The notes under the pieces are model-generated. The model did not search any database. It had not been told where the DNA came from and saw nothing but the letters and a program-made list of their open reading frames with translations. A stretch of 64,000 bases of DNA from Coix lacryma-jobi var. lacryma-jobi (Eukaryota > Streptophyta > Magnoliopsida > Poales > Poaceae): positions 28,038,540-28,102,539 of the forward strand of contig CM019828.1 of the NCBI GenBank assembly GCA_009763385.1. Reading direction: 5' to 3'. The position numbers and the translations under genes were made by a program. Shown here piece after piece: positions 55,819 to 64,000 of the stretch (position 1 is its first letter; each line of letters opens with the position of its first letter).

Positions 55819-56371
55819 GAGAGGCTCAAGCATGTTAAATGCTTCAAGTGCCGCACTAGAGGACATCTCACCTCTATGTGCCCAACCAAGCAATTGGTGA
55901 AGCAACAAGAAGAGCCTCAACCAAAGCCACAAGTTGAGCAAAAAGAGAAGCCCTAAGATCAAGTCAAGATCAACCATGATGGTGGTGACTTGATAAAGAA
56001 GAAGAAAACAAGAAGGGGTGGAAGAACAAGGCATCCAACTCATATCCGTGATGCTAAGATGATGATGAGCAAGAATGAATAAAAGAAGAAAGATTTGGCT
56101 CACATCAAGTGCTACAAGTGTGGTGACATTGGACACTTTGCCTCGAAGTGTCCTACCAAGCTTGAGAAGAAGGCTCAAGCAATTCATGAGAGGCAAGGCA
56201 ATGAGAAGCAACAAATGAGCTAGGAAGAGAAGGCTCAATCAAAGAGAGTTTGCTACTCATGCCGGGAAAGGGGACACATGTCAAATTCATGTCCCCTAGG
56301 TATGACTTCTTAGACTATTTCAATTGATGATAATATTGTGCTTAAAAAGGATGACAATGGTACCACATTGG
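55819..56371 (+). pseudogene. Continuation of gag: three more zinc knuckles, five in-frame stops, no frameshift
   Basis: The gag frame continues without any indel past stops at 55816, 55954, 56080, 56221 and 56311. It encodes CCHC knuckles at 55840-55881 (CFKCRTRGHLTSMC), 56110-56151 (CYKCGDIGHFASKC) and 56251-56292 (CYSCRERGHMSNSC). Several stops are at sites where CAA or CAG would fit (for example GAA-TAA-GAG, AGC-TAG-GAA), as expected from deamination of methylated C. The frame is then cut by the solo LTR. Confidence 0.8.
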
Positions 56372-58747
56372 TGAAAGGTCCGAATTGGCTAGAGGGGGGG
56401 GGGTCAATAGCCTAATTAAAAATCTACAGAATTACTTAGGCAAACACTATTAGTATAACAAACGACGAAGCTTTTTGCGCTAGCCTGATAGTGTGTTGCA
56501 AGCCACCTATCCAACAATTCTACCTAATATTTCTATGTCACACAATCAACTAGAGCTAATAACAAGTGCGGAATAAAACAATTTAGCTCTAGCACAAGTA
56601 AGATATACCAAGAATGTATATATGAAACAAGAGTGTGCACAAGATAGACTAAGCAAGCTAAACACAACTAACTAAACAAGATATATGATAAGAAATAGTA
56701 TCCACACAAAAGAATAGCTCAAAGTAAATACACAAAGTAAATGAGCTTGATAGAAGTGGTTTCACCGAGCCTTCGGGATCGTCTAGTAGAGAACCAATCA
56801 CCGGTGAAATCTGCTTGTGACGCCAATCACCAAGAATATGAATATGAAGACCAATCACCAAGATGAATGCGCAATCACAATAAACGCACGGGACACCAAG
56901 ATTTATCCCGAGGTTCACGTGCTTGCCGGCACACTACTCCCCGTTGTGTCGACCAACACTAGGTGACCCGATGGCTAATCGGCGCAAAGCCAAGCTCACA
57001 AAGAGCGCCACAAGAATCTACCACTAGTGAGGTAGCTCAATGACACGAGCAATCCACTAAGGATGCCTCTTGCCGCTCCGGCGAGGTGAGGCTCCAAAAC
57101 CTCTCACAATCATGATCGGTGGTGGCCAAGAACAATCTCCTTCTCTTGCCAAAGCCACCTCAACACCTCCAAGCCGTCTAGGCACCGACAAATGCCAAGA
57201 GTAACAAGAAAACTCAATGCCGATGCGAAGAACTAGTGCCACTAGATTGAACTCTATCAAATCACGCACTAGATCACTCAATCTCACTAGGTTTGATCAA
57301 ATCAACTTGGGAGATGAGTTGGAAGGCTTGTCAATGCTCACTAGTATGCTTATGAATCAGAATGTGCAAAGGTGAGTCCATATGAGCCGACCAAGCCCCT
57401 TAAATAGGCCACTCAAGTCGGCCTAGCCGTTAGGCTGAAATCGCGACCATCAGACGCTCTGATGCGAGACCATCGGACGCTGCCCCAGCGTCCGATGCTC
57501 CGAATGTAGCCACGTGTCCCCCTGATATGAAATCTGCCCGTTAGATCCCAACGGTAATATCACTTCGCGCCACGGTTAAAGTGGCATCGGACGCGCTGAT
57601 GCCAGGCATCGGAGGCTCCGATGCCACTGCTCATTTTAGCTCTTTTCTGCGCTACATCGGACACTCTGGGACCTCCACATCAGACGCTCAACCCCTGAGT
57701 CCGATGACACAACAGAAAGGTTCCAGAGAGGTCCAGATCACATTGGACGCGTCCGATGAACCTGCATCGGACGCAGCCCAGCGTCCGATGCTCCCTGGAA
57801 AGCACGCTCGCGCCACATCACCTGTATCGGACTCTGCAACAGTGTTTCCTCAGCGTCCGTTGCCAGCGTCCGATGCTCCTTCAACATTTGTCAGAAACTA
57901 GGGTTTACCATCGGACGCTCCCCAGCGTCCGATGCCCCTCGGACCAGCGTCCGATGCTTCCGAACACACTTCTTCTCTTCCGAAAACGCTGAATCCTGCC
58001 TCGCAAGCTCGGCAGGAGGGAGAAGGACTATACACTAGTTTCTCCCACTTCTCCATAACTCCTAAACACCCCCTTATCCAAAAAGTGCCAACACCACCAA
58101 GTGTACAACATTGTATGCAAGTGTGTTAGCATTTTGCAAAGCATTTTCCAAGGGGTTTTGTTAGTCACTCACTAGGTCTATAGCATCGATATGTTAGAGA
58201 ACTCCTAGTGGAACTTGAACACCGCATAAGCCATGAATTATCTCCTCTTAATAGTACGGCTATCTATCCTAAATGTGATCACACTCGCTAAGTGTCTTGA
58301 TCAACAAAACAAAGAGCCCTATAGGTTATACCTTTGCCTTCGGGCCTCTTTGCTCCATCTCTTCTCTTCTTCTCAAGTTTCACCAATGGTAGAGCACTTG
58401 ATGTCTTGAGTGCTTGTGGCCATCACCATCCTTCATGGTTGCCACCTAGCTAGCTCCACCACTTGACTTGGTCACAATCCTTTCTTATAAGCTACACCAT
58501 GGAATTAAATAGCCCGCTATTTGTGCCGCTATAGCCCGAAATAGCTTGAAAAAAATTGTGCCGCTATTTGCGTTCATGCACAATTCTGCCGCTATTTTGC
58601 TGCTAAAGTCCGCTAATTACAGTTTATAAAACGCTAAACACTTTAGCTTTAGCTCGCTATTTAAAACCATGAGCTACACACATGCTTAGCAATAGGATTA
58701 GACCAAATAGGTTTCATCAATTAACCAAAATCAAACTAGGGCTTTCA
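56372..58747 (-). mobile_element. Solo LTR of a SIRE-like copia element, reverse orientation
   Basis: The ends TGAAAGGTCC and AGGGCTTTCA are bounded by a perfect 5-bp duplication ATTGG (56367-56371 and 58748-58752), so this is a complete solo LTR of 2376 bp formed by LTR-LTR recombination. A minus-strand TATA-like box lies at 57399-57407. A 13-member ATCGGAC/GTCCGAT cluster lies upstream of it (57471-57955). Confidence 0.9.
57471..57955. promoter_or_regulatory. Cluster of 13 ATCGGAC/GTCCGAT heptamers in the solo LTR
   Basis: Exact heptamers occur within 8-mers starting at about 57471, 57490, 57585, 57655, 57699, 57751, 57765, 57783, 57826, 57868, 57909, 57927 and 57948. Several more are off by one base. 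They occur in both orientations, often paired head-to-head as CATCGGACGC...GCGTCCGATG. On the minus strand the cluster is upstream of the TATA-like box. Confidence 0.7.
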
Positions 58748-58752
58748 ATTGG

Positions 58753-59570
58753 TTGCTATTGCAAAAAATCTCGCTACTCATACTAAGGAATTGCCTAAGT
58801 ATGTTGCACCTAACTTGAGAGGACCCAAACTAGTTTGGGTACCATCAAACCGTGGATGAATGTGTGTAGGTACCATGACATTGGAGGCTTGATTCAATTG
58901 GTTCCATGTTGATCATCATGTGATTGATTCAAGTAATGAAGCTTATTGCTATTCTCATCCCAATGCCAAGTTAAAATTAGTGAAGTCCAAGTGCTACAAC
59001 ATACAAGTGTCATATTCGAGTTGTGGTGATTTTTTGGAAATATTTGAAGGCTTGCAAACAATTGAAGAAGGATCTTGCTATGAATGATCATGAGCTACTA
59101 AGGTATATCTCTAGTTGATCACATTCTTTTGGATGCATATGAGTTGATTGAATTGGATATATATATATGCATATGTTGCTTGCTATGAGATGATTGAATG
59201 GATAAATTGCTTAGTAATCAAGTTTGAGTTAGTTTGATTGAATATGAACACAAGATAACCTTTAGTAAGTGGTTTTGAATGGATATATGTCTTGTGAGTG
59301 TGTTCAGACAATTTGATCTCAAGTTTGATTCAATTTGAAGAAGTATAGCTCAAGTGTGAAAATCTGTCCAAAATTGCAAAGTTGAGCTAGCTGTGATGAT
59401 AGCCATATTTGAATGATCAAATCTATTTGGATTGGCTTGAAATTTGGTACACATGCTCTACACTTATGGTATTAGTTGATGTGTGTTGACACTAGTTAAC
59501 TATCATAATTAAGAGATAAATAAATATGAAAAGGGCAAGAATATGATCACCAACAAAGATTTAGGGTTTC
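58753..59570 (+). mobile_element. Last gag codons and 3' non-coding part of the SIRE-like element
   Basis: After the solo LTR the gag frame resumes (VAIAKNLATHTKELPKYV, then GPKLVWVPSNRG) and stops at TGA 58857-58859. The following AT-rich sequence has a TA repeat (59158-59170) and no pol. The 3' LTR was not found before the next element begins. Confidence 0.6.
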
Positions 59571-60878
59571 AACTGACAATATTCCATGAGTTTTGGTGAG
59601 TTATGATTCTGCAGGGACTAAACCAGGAAATCAGCATCAATAGCTTCCCATAGAAGGAAACCGACGGGAGATAACGCATTCGCCACGTCGGGATACTTCT
59701 AGAAGACTCTAGGGGACGCAAGAATACACCACGACGAAGATCACCACCAGAGGCCAACTGGTGGGACCGACCGGTCCCACCAGGAGACCGACCGGTCGGT
59801 CCCTGGGCCCACTGGGCTCCGTCCTCTGCAAGATACCTCAACCGACTCCCAGGATGCATCTCGACCGTACCCCAAGTCGGTTTGATCCAAGGGCCATGAT
59901 TCATCGCCCAGGGCTATATAAACAGACCCCTGACCCCCCCTCTCTAGGGCATTTAGCAATCAAGCAACAGAGCAACCAGGCAATTAGGGTTAGACCAACC
60001 AGAAGGAGATCAATCGGAGGCTTTAGAACTTCATCCACCTAGATTAGTAGATAGAATAGGATTAGAGGAGGCAAGCTTCGCTTGGATTCCTGATCTAGTC
60101 ATGAGAAGGCTCGGTAAACCCAAGATCTTCTCTCTTGTATTAACATTATGGATCTATTTCATAATTGCTATTCTAGTTCATCATTGTTCTTCATTATTTA
60201 TGTTCTAGTTCATCATCTAGTTCATGTTCATCGTCTAGTTCATCATCTAGTTCATAATCTTGTTCTAGTTCATGTTCTAGTTCGTACTTTAGTTCTTATT
60301 GATGATCTAATTCACCTTATTGTTCATTATTGTGTTCTAGATAGCAATACAATTGATATGATTAAGACATCAATGATTATATTCTTAGTTATAATGCTTA
60401 TAGTTTGCTTTGATTATATATTTGGCATAGATAGTTCATCTTTATGTTTATACTCATGTTCGTATAGCGCTCATCTTAAAGTACAATGGGTGGGTGATAA
60501 ATGCTGTGTAGGCGTGGTGCTTATACATTATTTATCTGCGAATACGTCCTATGTTCTGGATAGAGTGGTAGATCGCGGGTGTGACAGACCTGTTGAGTCC
60601 TCTGTATTCCACCTCCCGAATATAGTGTTCGGTATGGCTCAGTTAACTCATGGTTTAAGGGTTATTAAGCTTAACACCTTAGCTATGGAGTTGCCTCTTG
60701 ATTATAAATATGATGTGACCTAGCCAATGATTGCCAAATATAATTGCACTAATCAATGTATGCTATGACTTATAATTAGAATAACTTAGTAATGTTCCTT
60801 GTTTATACCTGTTCTAATCATCATCTTGCTAGGCAGTACTGTTCTAAGTTTATCCTTGATTGATCTGATCTCTGTTAT
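59571..60878 (+). mobile_element. Probable LTR of another family, plus orientation, borders uncertain
   Basis: A GACCGACCGGTC motif occurs twice (59766-59804) upstream of a TATA box (GGGCTATATAAACAG, 59911). A leader-like segment then leads into repeats of CTAGTTCATCAT/CTAGTTCATGTT (60172-60305). This promoter-then-repeat layout resembles a retrotransposon LTR. The sequence ends where the reverse LTR at 60879 begins. Open frames here, such as 60148-60723, come from the repeat and AT-rich DNA and show no family. Confidence 0.5.
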
Positions 60879-63810
60879 TGTCACACCCAATTTTAAGAAC
60901 AAAATTGAATGCAATAACTCATGTGTGCCCAGAGATCAATCACACACATAAGCCACAAATTTAGGAAGTACCATCACATATGTTTATTACATAACGATTA
61001 TTATTCAAAGTCTTTACATAGCAGCGGATAAATAAAGTATCTCTCGCGGTAGCTCCATCACAGGGAAGATGACTGGTTGACAGCAAGACTAGAACTCTTC
61101 AGGGAAGTCATCATTACCAAAGCAATCTGTTACCCATCCGGGATTTTATCCAAGTAGAAAGAAAATAAACAAGCATAAGTACACCTCGTACTTAACAAGT
61201 GTAACATGGGGTTCATGAGGCTCAAACAAGGCTGACACTGGTTAAACTGCGGTAGCTTTTAATTGGCAACATTTTAATATTAAGGTGAACATATATGAAT
61301 GCTTTAACCCAATCCACATGATCATAATAACTGAAACATAGCAATAAGGTAATCAACATGAGCAACATAAATAAACAACATATAACAACTAAATCTGTGA
61401 GTTTTCCGGGCTGCTCGTAACCGTGAGCACGGCTGGTATATCAGTTTTACACTCTGCAGAGGTTGTACACTTTACCCGACGAGTCGTGATATCCAGATGC
61501 CCGGGTTAATTACTCCCATAACACTTCCGAGGTGAGCGGGCAGGATACACGCAAAGCCTTTCAAAGGTTCGTCTAACAAGTTAGGGCCGCTAGGTCTTAA
61601 GGCAAGGGGATGTAGAGCCCTCCTTCCAGGTGGCACAATAACACGCAGCCTATACACACGTGGACAGAAGCCGCACTATACCCGTCTCGGCAAGACCCAA
61701 CGCGCCTATACAGGTGTCCACTAACAAGCTAGAAAAGGTCCCTATACTGAGCTAAGGTCAGAGCCATATAACCCTCATGGTTGCACTGTATGTCCCAGCT
61801 TTTGCTGACAGGAGGTCCTAAACCATGTTGCTAAAAAGATCAAGTTTTATTCACCGTTATTAGATCATGTTTGGTTTAAGTAAAGCTCTAGCAAAATTCT
61901 ACCCATATGCATAGCATCCCAAGGTTAACAAGGTAACGGGTCAAACACCTAGGGTAAACTAGATAGGAGATCAAAATTAGACACATGCATATGAATTTAG
62001 ATGATTCATGGTGAATAGGTCAACAAGGAGGATCCCATGCTATACTTGCCTGATTCAGAGAACTCTGGTTGCTCTTGGTTGTCGAAGAAGGGTTCCTGAT
62101 CACCAGCGTATATCTCACCGTCTATACTCGATTACCACATCAACACACAATCATCGGGACAACAATCATGCAAAGCAAACAAACTATAATTAGAACATTA
62201 CACCAACAGCAAGAAAATAATATAAAAAGTTTGAAAACAGAAACTACGGTCTATCACGATCACATAAACGCGAAGATCATGAAAAACGGAATTATAACGC
62301 GAAAGTTATGAGCTAAACAAGTTACAAAACCTTAGTTAGTAGATTAAACCTAACTCAAATTTTAATTACAGAAAACAGTATATATTTTCATACAGATAGA
62401 TAGATCTTTTCAAAACGAATCTAACGCAACTTGAACGGACTAAAAACGTAGAAGTTATAAGCATTTGAAACTGGTGGCAAAACTGTAAATAAATCAAACT
62501 CGAATTTGAATTTAAAAATGATTTAAATCGAAATTCAGAATTGACTGGACTGCGCCTCAATTTGGAAGAAACGCAGGGGTTTATACGGAAGAAAACACAG
62601 ACTCAATGAACAGGGCCATTGGGACCGCGGGTTGAGACCCGAAAACATGAGGGGCTCTTTAACAAAATTGACCTCGAAGGGGTATCGGCTAATTCCGAGC
62701 GTTAGATCAAAGATGGACGGCTCAGATTAAATCGAGGAAGGGTGGGCGGCGCTTCCGCCGAAGCAGAAGGTAAGCGCGGCGGCGCCATGGCCGAAAGGCG
62801 GCGGCGCGGCTCGGGATTGCTCGATAGAGCGGTAGAGACCTTGGGAGTTGGTCCAATCGATCGGGAAGCTCAAGGCGAACTCACCAGAGGTGTTGATGGC
62901 GTCGGGGAGATTTCAGGGGCGGCGGTTGGCTCGAATTGGCGGCCGCGGCTCTGAAAAACGACGGCGAGCGATTAAGAGATCAATTCGAGAAGTAAAAAGA
63001 GGGGAAAATGCACTAGCAGCTTCGGGAAAACACTGTGGAGCTTGGAGAGCACCCTGGAACGACGGCGAAGCGAGGAACCGACGGTTTGGCGGCGGCGGAC
63101 CTTCGGCGGCAGCGGAACTCGGCGCTAGGGCGTTCTAGGGCACGGGAGCGTGAGCTGTTTGCGTGGGGAGAGGCGGTGGGTTGTTGGGAGCCTTATAAGA
63201 GGGTTGGCTCAGCCGATTTGGCAAGCGAGGACGCGTAAATCAGATGGACTCGAGCTCGGGTTCGAGTCCTGATCGGACACAGGGGGGAACGAGCTGCCGT
63301 CAGCGATGGGAAGGAGGCGAGCGCGTTCGCTGCGGCTGCGGGAATGGGCCGGCCGGGGCGCTTTCGGCCCAAAGAGAGGACGGGGAAAAACGGCCGGTGC
63401 TGGGCCAGCGGTTGGGCCGCGCGGGCGAAGGTAAGGGGAGGAGAGAAGGCGGGCCGGCTGGAAAGATGGCGCCGGTGGGAAAACTGAGAGGGAGGGCTGC
63501 GGGCCGGCTGGGCTGGCTCGGGCCAAAAGGGAGAAAGGAGGAGGAGGGAGAAAGAAAATGCTTTTCAATTTTCAGAAATGAGATTTCAAAAGCATTTGAA
63601 ATACAATTTGAATTCAAACAAGATTTTGAGCAAAACCAAACATCACAGAATAAAATATGCACCAGCATGTATGCATCATCATGGTCTTTGGCCTAGAATT
63701 TATTTTAGCTTTTGCAAATAATTTATTTTCTAGGTTTTATGCAACACATAAAATGCAACAATTAAATCATATTGCCTATTTCAAATTGATGCAATTTTTG
63801 GGATGTTACA
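60879..63810 (-). mobile_element. 3' LTR of a minus-strand chromovirus, 2.9 kb
   Basis: On the minus strand it starts TGTAACATCCC at 63810, directly after a polypurine tract, and ends GGGTGTGACA at 60879. It has a GC-rich block (62740-63530) with a TATA box on the minus strand near 63191-63200 (TCTTATAAGG). The 5 bp before its end on the plus strand is GTTAT. The partner duplication lies outside the window. Confidence 0.85.
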
Positions 63811-63828
63811 AATCTACCCCCCTTAAAG
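63811..63828 (-). other. Polypurine tract of the minus-strand chromovirus
   Basis: On the minus strand CTTTAAGGGGGGTAGATT precedes the LTR start, closely like the tract at 5077-5091. Confidence 0.85.
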
Positions 63829-63856
63829 AATCTCGTCCTCGAGATTCCAGCGATGC

Positions 63857-64000
63857 TTACTCAAACAACTGCGGGTAAGACTTTCTCAGATCTTCTTCTC
63901 TTTCCCAAGTTGCCTCTGCTTCTGAGTACCGATTCCACTGAACCTTGCACATCTTTATTACTCTGCTCCTGGTAACTCTTTCAGCTGTCTCCAAAATCCT
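63857..64000 (-). CDS. Gypsy pol C-terminus with chromodomain, partial
   Basis: On the minus strand the last 47 codons read RILETAERVTRSRV, KMCKVQWNRYSEAEATWERE, then KSYPQLFE and a stop (63859-63857). This is the chromodomain tail that ends integrase in chromoviruses, related to but distinct from the one at the end of the 2324-5014 pol. The rest of the element lies beyond the right edge. Confidence 0.9.
   Translation of the reverse strand, partial: RILETAERVTRSRVIKMCKVQWNRYSEAEATWEREEDLRKSYPQLFE

Noticed and set aside
60148..60723. 191-residue frame with hydrophobic, membrane-like composition
   Set aside because: It begins in CTAGTTCATCAT repeats and AT-rich DNA of a probable LTR. The hydrophobicity comes from base composition.
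63196..63238. End of the small plus-strand frames near the right edge as a gene
   Set aside because: They lie inside the GC-rich part of the reverse chromovirus LTR and have no recognisable domain.
1..64000. CRISPR arrays, operons, ribosome binding sites, integrons
   Set aside because: The window is eukaryotic (introns, LTR retrotransposons, MITEs). The repeats present are satellites and transposon repeats, not spaced CRISPR repeats.

Overview
This is a stretch of a grass nuclear genome. It is dominated by nested transposable elements, with a few old genes in between. A grass is indicated by Stowaway MITEs (CTCCCTCCGT termini, TA target duplications), a Tourist-like MITE of the GGCCTTGTTCAG type, Tekay-like chromodomain gypsy elements, copia elements of the SIRE type and GC-rich first exons. 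An Andropogoneae or other panicoid grass fits best; the species cannot be told. No bacterial genes, CRISPR arrays, tRNA or rRNA genes were seen.

Layout. 1-1058: a satellite of about 192-bp monomers arranged as a trimeric higher-order repeat. 1059-13340: a gypsy chromovirus body with its 3' LTR, followed tail-to-tail by a second LTR of the same family in reverse orientation (about 8.2 kb of inverted repeat). 13.4-24.5 kb: DNA transposons (a gene-carrying TIR element, a MULE with very long inverted ends, a hAT element, MITEs), gypsy-like LTR sequence, a copia 3' end and a LINE 3' end. 24.6-46.8 kb: the gene-bearing segment. It holds a broken PRXL2/AAED1-like gene, a second gene-carrying TIR element with an NPF transporter fragment, a broken TOP6A (SPO11-3) gene, a 12-exon PPR gene convergent with TOP6A, an inverted copy of the PPR gene's 5' end around a nested transposon, a second long-TIR MULE, an intact intronless gene of unknown function with two internal repeats, and the 3' half of an ABCC transporter gene. 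46.8-64 kb: more transposons, including a gag-only SIRE-like element with four zinc knuckles interrupted by a solo LTR, and a minus-strand chromovirus running off the right edge.

How the genes work together. There is no operon or pathway. TOP6A and the PPR gene are neighbours in the order expected from the Arabidopsis pair At5g02820/At5g02830, so this looks like an old syntenic block. Four of its five gene models carry frameshifts, stops or truncations, which suggests a decaying (for example fractionated homeologous) copy. Several lesions are single-base changes in homopolymers, so an error-prone assembly is a real alternative. The only clean gene is the two-repeat protein at 41852-42937.

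The points most worth a second look are the LTR-LTR inverted repeat with convergent promoters, the TIR family that carries different gene pieces, the inverted PPR 5' duplication, and dense GTCCGG/GTCCGAT motif clusters upstream of the TATA boxes of separate LTR families.
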